From: CBDDFQ01 sp965227035 | GTDB lineage: Bacteria > Pseudomonadota > Gammaproteobacteria > Burkholderiales > Burkholderiaceae_C | NCBI GenBank assembly: GCA_965227035.1 | Contig: OZ245724.1 | Location: forward strand, 558,001-622,000 | Direction: 5' to 3' | Length of the DNA stretch: 64,000 nucleotides | Shown: piece by piece, positions 6,267-13,115 of the stretch | How positions within the stretch are numbered: the stretch's first letter is position 1 | Layout of the letters: each line of letters starts with the position of its first letter | Notes under the pieces: generated by a model | What the model was told of the DNA's origin: nothing | Seen by the model: only the letters and a program-made list of their open reading frames with translations | The model's database searches: none | Made by a program: the position numbers and the translations under genes

Positions 6267-6845
6267 ATGGCGCTGTTTGGTTATGCGAGAGTTTCGACTA
6301 CAGAACAAGAGACCCAATTGCAGCTAGATGCGCTCAAGCGATTTGGCGTGCGGAAAATTTTCAGTGAAAAAACAAGTTCCGTCGGCAATCGACCGGAGTT
6401 GCGCAAGGCACTTCAAGCAGTAGGCAAAAATGACTTGCTTGTCGTGTACAAGCTGGATCGCCTTGCGCGAAGTCTGCAGGATCTGCTGCAGATCATGTCG
6501 CACCTCGACTCCAGAGGGTGCGGGTTTAAATCTTTGACTGAGCCGATAGATACTGCTTCACCTGCCGGACGCTTGATGATGCATATGCTCGGCTCTGTTG
6601 CAGAATTCGAGCGATCATTAATTCGTGAGCGAAGCATGGCAGGTCAGCAGGCTGCTCGCGAAAGAGGTGTCAAATGCGGTCGTCCCCGATCCATTGATTC
6701 TGCCACTGAGGCGGCAATTGTCGATTTGTATTCGGGCGGTTGGTACACGATGCCGTTGTTGGCAGACGCTTTTGGCGTCGGAGTTTCTTCAGTAAAGCGC
6801 GCGATCTACAGGGTAAAGAAACCCGAGCATTCAAGCCTGCGTTAA
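6267..6845 (+). CDS. Serine recombinase, likely phage integrase
   Basis: This 192-residue member of the small resolvase/invertase family has the catalytic Ser10 in YARVS. It also has KLDRLARS, then RGCGFKSLTEPIDT, EFERSLIRERSMAG, GRPR and a C-terminal HTH with TMPLLADAFGVGVSSVKRAI. The start at 6267 is preceded by GGAG and GGGAGC. It is the only recombinase in the prophage, so it is the likely enzyme for integration into the tRNA-Ser 3' end. That is unusual for this class, which normally acts on res or inversion sites, but it matches what is known of Ralstonia phiRSM phages. Regulation of direction (an excision factor) is not evident. Confidence 0.9.
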   Translation: MALFGYARVSTTEQETQLQLDALKRFGVRKIFSEKTSSVGNRPELRKALQAVGKNDLLVVYKLDRLARSLQDLLQIMSHLDSRGCGFKSLTEPIDTASPAGRLMMHMLGSVAEFERSLIRERSMAGQQAARERGVKCGRPRSIDSATEAAIVDLYSGGWYTMPLLADAFGVGVSSVKRAIYRVKKPEHSSLR

Positions 6846-7040
6846 CCGAATATCAATGAAAACTCAACAATTAGTACTGAATTGGCCGCTAATTCGTTAG
6901 ATTTTGTCATTGAATTTCAATTAAATTCCCTTACATTGAATTGCATAGGCATATTCGAATACTTATTCAAGTGTGGTTTTGTCCAGAGCATTCGAGTTTT
7001 AATTAAATCGATATCTAGGCAAAGGTAATAAGATGTGTTT

Positions 7041-7046
7041 TATAAT
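7041..7046 (+). promoter_or_regulatory. Promoter -10 element for the phage cargo genes
   Basis: A perfect TATAAT lies 35 bp upstream of the ATG at 7082, in an AT-rich gap of about 235 bp (6846-7081) that has no other gene. No good -35 box is visible at 16-18 bp, so an activator or extended -10 contacts may be needed. It suggests that the two right-end genes are transcribed on their own in the lysogen. Confidence 0.5.
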
Positions 7047-7081
7047 CGCAGACCATATAAAGATAAGTAAAAGGGTTGCCA

Positions 7082-7453
7082 ATGGCTGCGAATGCGGAAC
7101 TTGTAGATACTGCGGGCATTCAGAATCATGTAGAGCAGCTTTGGGCCAAGGTATTCGCAAGTGTTACTGCGGTTATTAGGCAAACAAAGGTATTCACTTT
7201 TGCGGAGATGGGAGTAATTCCCACCCCGAACGTCCATCAGATGCTCGCGAGATTGCAGATATTTGATTCTGTAATTGATGTTCTTTTGAAAAATGCGGAT
7301 ACTTTTGAGCTGGAGTACGAGCACACGAGACCTTTGCTAAATTGCAAGGTTCAGGTGGCAAACATGGAGAAGCTGGCTGCTGCGTTGAATGCAAATGACC
7401 AAGAAGGTTATGACGCAGCCGTTAAGGCATTAGAACTTCAAGCGCCGTTCTAA
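7082..7453 (+). CDS. Unknown phage cargo protein 1
   Basis: This 123-residue protein starts at the ATG with AAGGG 6 nt upstream; a TTG two codons earlier is less likely. It is predominantly helical (IQNHVEQLWAKVFASVTAVI, MLARLQIFDSVIDVLLKNAD and MEKLAAALNANDQEGYDAAV). I see no signal peptide, membrane segment or known motif. The base composition is visibly AT-richer than the phage core, and it is followed by a second small gene and a strong terminator. The position next to the integrase, outside the virion module, is typical of accessory genes that affect the host (superinfection exclusion, defence or fitness). The function is unknown. Confidence 0.65.
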   Translation: MAANAELVDTAGIQNHVEQLWAKVFASVTAVIRQTKVFTFAEMGVIPTPNVHQMLARLQIFDSVIDVLLKNADTFELEYEHTRPLLNCKVQVANMEKLAAALNANDQEGYDAAVKALELQAPF

Positions 7454-7473
7454 TTTGATAGAAGGGGAAATGT

Positions 7474-7635
7474 ATGGAATATCTAAACTTCAATATTTAC
7501 GGATTTACAAACCCTAAAACGATGGCTGAATACACTCGTTTGTTGCAGGAAGCCCTGATGATTGCCGATGATTTGCTCGCAGATATCGCGTGTATTGGAG
7601 AGGCTTTAGAGAAAAATGCAGCAGCGACTGCATAG
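7474..7635 (+). CDS. Unknown phage cargo protein 2 (53 residues)
   Basis: The frame ATG(7474)-TAG(7635) begins 20 bp after cargo gene 1, with AAGGGG 7 nt upstream. An ATG 4 nt earlier is in another frame and stops quickly. The protein starts with aromatic residues (MEYLNFNIYGFTNPKT) and continues as an acidic helix, AEYTRLLQEALMIADDLLAD. No family is recognised. The spacing suggests a two-gene unit with cargo gene 1. Confidence 0.6.
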   Translation: MEYLNFNIYGFTNPKTMAEYTRLLQEALMIADDLLADIACIGEALEKNAAATA

Positions 7636-7651
7636 GCTGAAATAAATTTAG

Positions 7652-7676
7652 AAAAACCCGCTTCGGCGGGTTTTTT
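7652..7676 (+). terminator. Rho-independent terminator after the cargo genes
   Basis: ACCCGC-TTCG-GCGGGT forms a 6-bp GC-rich stem with a UUCG tetraloop. It is preceded by five A and followed by six T. It lies 16 bp after the second cargo gene and closes phage transcription before attR. The A/T flanks let it work from both sides. Confidence 0.95.
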
Positions 7677-7767
7677 ATTGGGCGAATATTTTTAGACGTG
7701 GCCAGGATCTTTAATTGCTTTAATTGATTTGGCGCACCCTCTAACGCTTTGCAGTATTGTCGAAACC

Positions 7768-7782
7768 CACCGCTTCCGCCAG
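7768..7782. repeat. attR: right attachment core
   Basis: This is an exact copy of the 15-bp tRNA 3' end found at 404-418. It is preceded by TCGAAACC, a degenerate continuation of the T arm. No other tRNA structure is present, so it is an attachment remnant and not a second tRNA. It marks the right edge of the prophage, about 65 bp before the LysR gene on the minus strand. Confidence 0.9.
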
Positions 7783-7847
7783 GACACGTCACTCGTGATC
7801 TCGCATTTTTGAAAGCTGCATGCGCTCGCGTGCTCTGCTTGTCGGGC

Positions 7848-8777
7848 TCACTTTTTGGTCGATGACAGCGATATTTCCCGCTCCCACAGATTGACCTGGT
7901 CATTGAAGTAGCTTGCGAGGAAATCGATCATCAGTCTTAGCAGCTTAGGCTGATGCTGGCGCGACAAATACACGGCGTTGATGCCGAGCACTTCGGGTTC
8001 GTAGTCTGACAACACGCGAATCAATTTTTTATCGATTAGGTCGGCGCTCACCAGGTACGCCGGTAGCAGCGCAATGCCCGCTCCCGACAAAGCGGCCTGC
8101 CGCGCGACTGTCGATTCATTGGTGTGCAGCGCGCCGTTGAACGGTGCGTGAACCTGCTTTTTACCCTTGTTCAGCAGTATCTCTTTGCTGCTCACGTAAG
8201 CGTGCGAGATGCAGCGATGCGACGCGAGACTCTCCGGCGAAGTCGGCATGCCCGATTTAGAAAGGTAGGCCGGCGAAGCACAGAGAACAGAGCGGCAATC
8301 ACCGAGCCTTCGAGCGACCAAGGATTCATCGAGCTGATTGCCGATGCGAACCGCAAGATCGATTCGCTCCTCCACCATATTCACCGCCCGTTCATGCGCA
8401 AGCAGTTCGATCTCGACTTGTGGATGAAGCGTCAGAAAGTCGGCCACGGCGCTGGCCAGACAGGCCTGTGCAAGAGAGGTACTGGTGGCTATGCGAAGTC
8501 TGCCGCTGGCTTCGTTCACGCGATTGCCCGCCGCAGCCTGTACTTCGCCAGCTAGTTCCAGCATCCGACGGCAGCGTTCGAGCGCTTCGGCGCCGGCTTC
8601 GGTGAGGCTGACCCTGCGCGTGGTGCGATGAAAAAGTCGCACGCCAAGCCAGCGTTCAAGACTCTCGAGATGTCTGGAAACCATGGGGCGAGACATGTCC
8701 AGCGATTGGCTGGCGCTGGTGAGACTGCCCTTGTCGGCGACCTCGACGAAGACCTGCATGGCAGCTAAACGATCCAT
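7848..8777 (-). CDS. LysR-family regulator
   Basis: This 309-residue protein starts MDRLAAMQVFVEVADKGSLT at 8777. The frame is open for 57 codons upstream, but that part is not LysR-like. The N-terminal winged HTH (residues 1-60) includes SLTSASQSLDMSRPMVSRHL. The effector domain follows from about residue 90. It belongs to the large subgroup of one-gene LysR regulators beginning MDRL. The divergent metallo-beta-lactamase-fold/SnoaL/DsbA-like genes across a 124-bp gap are the likely target. This gene lies just outside the prophage right end. Confidence 0.9.
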   Translation of the reverse strand: MDRLAAMQVFVEVADKGSLTSASQSLDMSRPMVSRHLESLERWLGVRLFHRTTRRVSLTEAGAEALERCRRMLELAGEVQAAAGNRVNEASGRLRIATSTSLAQACLASAVADFLTLHPQVEIELLAHERAVNMVEERIDLAVRIGNQLDESLVARRLGDCRSVLCASPAYLSKSGMPTSPESLASHRCISHAYVSSKEILLNKGKKQVHAPFNGALHTNESTVARQAALSGAGIALLPAYLVSADLIDKKLIRVLSDYEPEVLGINAVYLSRQHQPKLLRLMIDFLASYFNDQVNLWEREISLSSTKK

Positions 8778-8835
8778 TATTTGCTCGATATATGAAACAG
8801 TTAAATGTCTATTTTCGTGTTTATTAGATCGTTTA
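8766..8835. promoter_or_regulatory. Long-spaced inverted repeat between LysR gene and its divergent operon
   Basis: TAAACGATC at 8766-8774 is exactly complementary in reverse to GATCGTTTA at 8827-8835. The arms straddle the start of the LysR gene and the middle of the divergent promoter region. A pair of exact 9-bp arms in such a short region is unlikely by chance, and it could serve a looped LysR tetramer. The gap is AT-rich. Binding is inferred. Confidence 0.4.
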
Positions 8836-8901
8836 TTGAAATTAAAGTTGATTCGTCCCCAAACACGAACACGTATTTCCAAACAACCAGGAGTTTCCAA
8901 A

Positions 8902-9765
8902 ATGATCCGCACCACATTTATCGCAGCTTCGCTCGCCATCGCTTTCACGGCTACCGCCGCCCAGCCATTGGCCGTAAAGGTCTACAACGCCGACGGAAAC
9001 AGCTTCAACGTCAATTCCACAATCGTCTACGGCGAGAAAGAAGCCGTGGTGATCGACGCCGGTTTCACGCGCGCCGATGCGCTTCGAATTGCAGCGAGCG
9101 TGCTCGACACCGGCAAGCAGCTCACCACGATCTACGTAAGCCAAGCCGATCCGGATTACTACTTCGGCGTAGAAACTTTGAAAGAAATTTTTCCGCAAGC
9201 GGACGTGGTCACTACTCCGGCAGTGCTTGAGAAGCTTACGTCCAAGCTCGCAGGCAAAGTCGCTTTCTGGGCGCCGAAAATGGGAGCGAATACACCGCGC
9301 AAACCGATCGTGCCGCGCGCGCTGGAAGGCAATGTTCTTATGCTGGAAGGCCAGACCATCGAAATCCGCGGCACCCAGGGACTTCTCGCCCATCGTCCGT
9401 ATGCATGGATTCCTTCGATCAAGGCTGTCGTCGGCAACATAGGCGTATTCGGCAACATGCATGTCTGGACAGCCGATAGCCAGACCGCAGCCGAGCGCGC
9501 TGCCTGGATCGCACAACTCGACGACATGCTTGCATTGAAACCGGCGTTGGTGATTCCTGGCCATATGAAAGCCGGCACGACGATGGACGCAAGTGCAATC
9601 ACGTTCACCAAAGACTATCTGCTTACCTTCGAGAAGAATCTTGCCGCTACCAAGAACAGCTCGGAGTTGATTGCCGCAATGAAGAAAGCCTATCCGCAAG
9701 TGACCGACGGTGCGATGTCCCTGGACATGGGCGCAAAAGTCAATAAAGGCGAAATGAAGTGGTAA
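8902..9765 (+). CDS. Exported metallo-beta-lactamase-fold protein with degenerate metal site
   Basis: This 287-residue protein starts at 8902 with CAGGAG about 8 nt upstream and has a signal peptide (MIRTTFIAASLAIAFTATAA). The fold is indicated by VYGEKEAVVIDAGFTRADA, then TTIYVSQADPDYYFG, and LVIPGH near the end. In zinc-dependent members the segment at 81-86 reads HxHxDH. Here it is QADPDY, so three His ligands are replaced by Gln81, Asp83 and Tyr86, while Asp85 remains. It is therefore probably not a classical zinc hydrolase, and may have another activity or bind a ligand. It is first in a likely operon with a SnoaL-like gene and a DsbA-like gene. Confidence 0.8.
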   Translation: MIRTTFIAASLAIAFTATAAQPLAVKVYNADGNSFNVNSTIVYGEKEAVVIDAGFTRADALRIAASVLDTGKQLTTIYVSQADPDYYFGVETLKEIFPQADVVTTPAVLEKLTSKLAGKVAFWAPKMGANTPRKPIVPRALEGNVLMLEGQTIEIRGTQGLLAHRPYAWIPSIKAVVGNIGVFGNMHVWTADSQTAAERAAWIAQLDDMLALKPALVIPGHMKAGTTMDASAITFTKDYLLTFEKNLAATKNSSELIAAMKKAYPQVTDGAMSLDMGAKVNKGEMKW

Positions 9766-9793
9766 CTCGAAGAGTTTGAATAGAAAGAAGCAG

Positions 9794-10195
9794 ATGCGCA
9801 CCAACCTGAAGATCGTCTCGGACCACTACGCTGCCTCGGCGCGTCAGGATCTTGTCGCCATGATGGCCGACGTGGCGCCTGACGCGCGGTGGACAGAGAT
9901 GGCCGGATTTCCCTGTGCTGGAACATGGATCGGCCCCGAGCAGATCGTCGAAAACGTATTCGCGGTTCTCGGCTCCACATGGACCGGCTATCGGCTCGAC
10001 TTGCAGGAGCTTATCGACTCAGGTGAGCGGGTTGTCGGTTTGGGCAGTTACCACGGCTCTTTCGACGCGACGGGCAAATCGATGCAAGCGCGTGTTGCAC
10101 ATGTGTGGCGGCTGCGCGATGGAAAGATCGTCGAATTCGAGCAGTTCACCGACACGCTATTAGTCGCTCAGGCGATGAATCGAGAATCATCATGA
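9794..10195 (+). CDS. SnoaL/NTF2-like protein
   Basis: This 133-residue protein has the alpha+beta cone layout of the SnoaL-like superfamily. Its N-terminal helix carries DHYAASARQDLVAMMADVAP, followed by DARWTEMAGFPCAGTWIGPE and C-terminal strands with AHVWRLRDGKIVEFEQFTDT. Members are small isomerases, hydrolases or binding proteins; the sequence does not show which. The start is the ATG at 9794, since the in-frame TTG at 9776 lacks support. Its stop overlaps the next ATG (ATGA at 10192), so it is coupled to the DsbA-like gene. Confidence 0.8.
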   Translation: MRTNLKIVSDHYAASARQDLVAMMADVAPDARWTEMAGFPCAGTWIGPEQIVENVFAVLGSTWTGYRLDLQELIDSGERVVGLGSYHGSFDATGKSMQARVAHVWRLRDGKIVEFEQFTDTLLVAQAMNRESS

Positions 10196-10860
10196 CCACC
10201 AGCAGCATGCCCAGCGCTCCTGAACATCCAACGGTGATCTATCTGTTCGATCCGCTCTGCGGATGGTGCTACGGAGCGTCGCCAATGATTCAGCGCCTGG
10301 CTTCGGAAAGTTCGATCAACCTTGAGCTTCTACCCACTGGCCTTTTCGCGGGAACCGGCGCACGCGCACTGGATTCGGCGTTTGCAGATTACGCGTGGGC
10401 GAACGACAAGCGCATCGAGAAGTTGACCGGTCAGCTATTTACCCAGGAATACCTCGATAACGTCTTGAGGAAACCCGACGCCCGTTTCGACTCGAGCGCC
10501 GCGACGCTAGCGCTGACCGCAGTGTCCTTGATCGCGCCCGATAGCGAAGTCGCGATGCTAAAGGTGATTCAGGAAGCGCGTTATGTTCGCGCGTTGGATA
10601 CGTGTGATACGGCAGTCGTCGCGCAGCTAATGCGCGATATGCAATTGGGAGATGCGGCTGATCGCCTTGCAAAGGGCGACGATGAGCTCTTGCATGCAAA
10701 TGCAACGCGTCTTCGCAAAGCACAGTCTTCGATGCAAATGTTTCGCGCGCAGGGAGTGCCGAGCCTGGTTGTCACCAATTCGCGCGGATCCAGACTACTA
10801 CGCGGAGACTCGCTGCATGGAAGCTTCGAAAGTCTGCTGGAGCAAATCGGCTCGCACTGA
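10192..10860 (+). CDS. DsbA-family thioredoxin-fold protein (cytoplasmic)
   Basis: This 222-residue protein has an N-terminal thioredoxin strand, VIYLFDPLCGWCYGASP, with the redox pair Cys23-Gly-Trp-Cys26. An all-helical insert and a cis-Pro loop (AQGVPSLVVTN) follow. There is no signal peptide. It resembles the COG3531/FrnE-like cytosolic branch of the DsbA family and not periplasmic DsbA. It is coupled by ATGA to the SnoaL-like gene, which suggests a shared function, perhaps detoxification or redox repair under the divergent LysR regulator. A large inverted repeat follows the stop. Confidence 0.85.
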   Translation: MTTSSMPSAPEHPTVIYLFDPLCGWCYGASPMIQRLASESSINLELLPTGLFAGTGARALDSAFADYAWANDKRIEKLTGQLFTQEYLDNVLRKPDARFDSSAATLALTAVSLIAPDSEVAMLKVIQEARYVRALDTCDTAVVAQLMRDMQLGDAADRLAKGDDELLHANATRLRKAQSSMQMFRAQGVPSLVVTNSRGSRLLRGDSLHGSFESLLEQIGSH

Positions 10861-10873
10861 ATCGATTCGTTTT

Positions 10874-10912
10874 GCAACCTCTCAAACTAGCCTGCCTAGT
10901 TCGAGAGGTTGC
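10874..10912. terminator. Long hairpin between convergent genes
   Basis: GCAACCTCTC at 10874-10883 pairs with GAGAGGTTGC at 10903-10912. The inner AAACTAG/CTAGTTC extends the stem to 17 bp with one mismatch and a 5-nt loop. It lies between the DsbA-like gene and the convergent Bug protein gene, so it can end transcription from both sides. There is no long T tract. Confidence 0.65.
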
Positions 10913-10935
10913 AGTTATCTAACCGTCGCACCCCC

Positions 10936-11922
10936 TCAATCGATCCGTATCCCCACCGTCGATACGATCTTCTGAAACTTTTCCTTATCGGTTCTGATCG
11001 CGTCCGAATATTCCTGCGGACTGTTGCCGATAATTTCCATTCCTAGCGCCGGCATTCGCTGCACTGTGTCCGGGTCCGCAAGAACCTTGAGAACTTCGGC
11101 ATGGAGCCGTTCCACTCTGGCTTTAGGAGTGCCCGCCGGTGCGAGCAGGCCGATTCTCGAACTCATCTCGTAGCCGGGTACTCCGCTCTCAGCGACCGTC
11201 GGCACACTGGGCATGAAGCTCGAACGTTCGAGGGCGCCGACCGCCAGAATTTTCAACTTGCCCGACTGGATCAACGCGGCGACCGACGGCAGCGCGACGA
11301 ACATCAAATCGATCTGACCACCGACGATGGCGGGTACCGATTCCGCGACGCCTTTGTACGGCACGTGCGTAATCTCGACGCCGGCCATGCTGTTGAACAG
11401 GGCCAAAGCAAGATGATGCGGCGAACCATTGCCCGATGAGCCGCAGGTCAGTTTGCCAGGGGATTTTTTGGCCAGCGCTAGAAGCTCGGTCACGTTGTTG
11501 GCCGGGACCGCAGCGTTCGCAACAAGAAAAAGCGGTGTCTTCGTCACCATGCTGATCGGCGCGAATGCAGTCAGCACGTCGTATTGAATTTTTGGATACA
11601 GCGCAGGATTGATCGCCAGATGCCCCGTGTCTGCAACCAGGAGCGTATAGCCATCGGCCGGCGATTTGACTGCCACCTGAACGCCGATCTGCCCGTTGGC
11701 TCCGGGCTTGTTGTCGATCACGAATGGCTGACCCATCGCGACCGATAACTTCTGCCCGAGCAATCGAGCGAGCACGTCCGGACTTCCGGCGGGCCCATAA
11801 GGTACCACCATCTTGATGGCTCGGTCAGGGTAGCCATCGGCCTGCGCAAAAGCTTTCGGAATATGAATTCCAAGGGTGGCCATTGCAGCACCGGCAATCA
11901 GTTGCCTTCTGTTCGGGTTCAT
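10936..11922 (-). CDS. Bug/TctC-family solute-binding protein
   Basis: This 328-residue protein begins with a twin-arginine-like signal (NRRQLIAGAAMATLGI, cut near AFA). Next comes the family signature YPDRAIKMVVPYGPAGSPDV, then GANGQIG, KSPADGYTLL and ITHVPYKG. Bug proteins are periplasmic binders of carboxylates and aromatic acids. They are very numerous in Burkholderiales and often lack a partner transporter, as here. GGAG precedes the start at 11922. It follows the decarboxylase-like gene by 64 bp and probably forms a unit with it. Confidence 0.92.
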   Translation of the reverse strand: MNPNRRQLIAGAAMATLGIHIPKAFAQADGYPDRAIKMVVPYGPAGSPDVLARLLGQKLSVAMGQPFVIDNKPGANGQIGVQVAVKSPADGYTLLVADTGHLAINPALYPKIQYDVLTAFAPISMVTKTPLFLVANAAVPANNVTELLALAKKSPGKLTCGSSGNGSPHHLALALFNSMAGVEITHVPYKGVAESVPAIVGGQIDLMFVALPSVAALIQSGKLKILAVGALERSSFMPSVPTVAESGVPGYEMSSRIGLLAPAGTPKARVERLHAEVLKVLADPDTVQRMPALGMEIIGNSPQEYSDAIRTDKEKFQKIVSTVGIRID

Positions 11923-11986
11923 GTTTGTCTCCTTTTTTTATCGATCTGAACGCGGCTTGTTATTCGTGCCGCTGTGTTCGGTGAAG

Positions 11987-12979
11987 TCAGGTCCGGGTAG
12001 TGAAGCTCGTCTCTTTCGCAAAAATTTCGTCTACCGACAATTGGCGTGCGGTGATTCCCTGCTCGTGCGAATAGCGCAGGAATGCTTCGAGGGTTTTTCG
12101 ATTCGGCTCGACGCCATATGGCCAAAAATCGTCACCCGCGATTTCGATGGCGGTCTGCACTGCATGAAGCATCAGAGGAACCGGAAAATAGGCGCTGGAC
12201 GTATCTTTGGCGCGCGCCAGACTCCTGTTTTTCGACGCATCGAACGAACGCAAAAGTTGTTGTGCAACCCAGGGATGCTCTTCGTAGATGTCTTTCCTGA
12301 TTCCGATCAAATGCATGATCGGGAAAATTCCGGTGTCCTTCCAGTACGCCAGTTCGGCACTCTGCGTGTCGGCAAACAGCCTGCGCACGGGAGAGTCCGG
12401 CATATTGAAAGCCTCGGGCAGACGCGCGCTGAACAAGGCATCGATCTCACCACTCATCAAAAGCTCGTCGAGCGACCGATCCGACACGGTTTCGTACTTC
12501 ATGCCCAGCTCTGGAGAGGGCGGTGCTCTGTCTACCCGCCCGGGTTGATTCAGCCCGCCCTGTTTCCAGTGAACCGAGCGCGGATCGAAGCCGTAGTTTT
12601 CGCTCAACATTCCTCTCGCCCATACCGCAGCAGCCATGCCCCACTCCGGCATTCCGATGGTTTTTCCGTTGAGATCCTCAGGGCGCTGGATGTTCGCGTC
12701 TGCACGTACGTAAATGGCGGAATGACGAAACATTCGCGAGGTGAAAACCGGGATGGCGACATAGGGCTGTTCGCCGCGAGCTAGTCGTGCGACATAGCCT
12801 CCCAACCCGAGTTCGGCTATGTGCCATTCCGAGAAATTGTGAGTGCGATACAGCAGGTCTTCGATCGGGCAATGCATGGGCGTGAGCTCGATGCCTTCGA
12901 CCGGGACTTCACCCGACACCAAGTCCCGAACATGCTCGTACGGCCCAACGGCCAATGAAAGAGATAATTTTTTGCTCAT
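11987..12979 (-). CDS. 4,5-dihydroxyphthalate decarboxylase-like protein (PBP type II fold)
   Basis: This 330-residue protein has no signal peptide. The order LSLAVGPYEHVRDLVSGEVP, GIELTPMHCPIEDLLYR, EWHIAELGLGGYVA and GMPEWGMAAAVWARGML matches the family that includes the 4,5-dihydroxyphthalate decarboxylase of phthalate breakdown. These enzymes have the fold of periplasmic binding proteins. Related ABC-type binding proteins share the fold, but the missing signal peptide favours a cytosolic enzyme. The substrate is not known, and no other phthalate gene is present. It is divergent from the IclR regulator gene. Confidence 0.75.
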   Translation of the reverse strand: MSKKLSLSLAVGPYEHVRDLVSGEVPVEGIELTPMHCPIEDLLYRTHNFSEWHIAELGLGGYVARLARGEQPYVAIPVFTSRMFRHSAIYVRADANIQRPEDLNGKTIGMPEWGMAAAVWARGMLSENYGFDPRSVHWKQGGLNQPGRVDRAPPSPELGMKYETVSDRSLDELLMSGEIDALFSARLPEAFNMPDSPVRRLFADTQSAELAYWKDTGIFPIMHLIGIRKDIYEEHPWVAQQLLRSFDASKNRSLARAKDTSSAYFPVPLMLHAVQTAIEIAGDDFWPYGVEPNRKTLEAFLRYSHEQGITARQLSVDEIFAKETSFTTRT

Positions 12980-13048
12980 GAAATGCGGAATTGAATAGAC
13001 GCGCTAATCTGCCAAAAGAGGTTCTGCACAACAAAGAAAAAATGATTT

Positions 13049-13065
13049 TGTGCACATAGTGCACA
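13049..13065. promoter_or_regulatory. Perfect palindrome, candidate IclR operator
   Basis: TGTGCAC-ATA-GTGCACA has exact 7-bp arms with a 3-bp spacer. It lies in the 136-bp gap between the IclR gene and the divergent decarboxylase-like gene. A related half-site (CTGCACAAC) is at about 13024-13032. The palindrome overlaps an in-frame GTG at 13050, which argues that translation of the IclR protein starts at 13116 instead. Confidence 0.5.
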
Positions 13066-13115
13066 GCAACCGTGGCAAGCTGCGTTATTCAGAAGCTCCG
13101 GACGCGGCACTTTTC

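Larger units (their letters stand above)
404..7782. mobile_element. Integrated filamentous phage (inovirus), about 7.4 kb
   Basis: The element is bounded by 15-bp direct repeats, 404-418 inside the tRNA-Ser 3' end and 7768-7782. The gene order is that of an inovirus: repressor-like gene (minus), ssDNA-binding protein, HUH replication initiator, small membrane proteins, signal-peptide major coat, pIII-like adhesin, pVI-like DUF2523 protein and Zot/pI ATPase. A stem-loop-rich non-coding region, a serine recombinase and two cargo genes follow. I see no frameshift or truncation in the core genes, so it may be functional. Ralstonia phiRSM-type phages, as I recall, also pair a resolvase-like integrase with a tRNA-Ser(UCA) target, which fits this layout. 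Confidence 0.93.

Noticed and set aside
7760..7782. A second tRNA-Ser gene at the right phage end
   Set aside because: Only the last 23 bp resemble the tRNA. There is no anticodon or acceptor 5' strand, so it is attR.
13050..13115. A GTG start at 13050 for the IclR protein
   Set aside because: It lies inside a perfect palindrome likely to be an operator, and the added residues do not look like IclR family sequence. The ATG at 13116 fits the family start.
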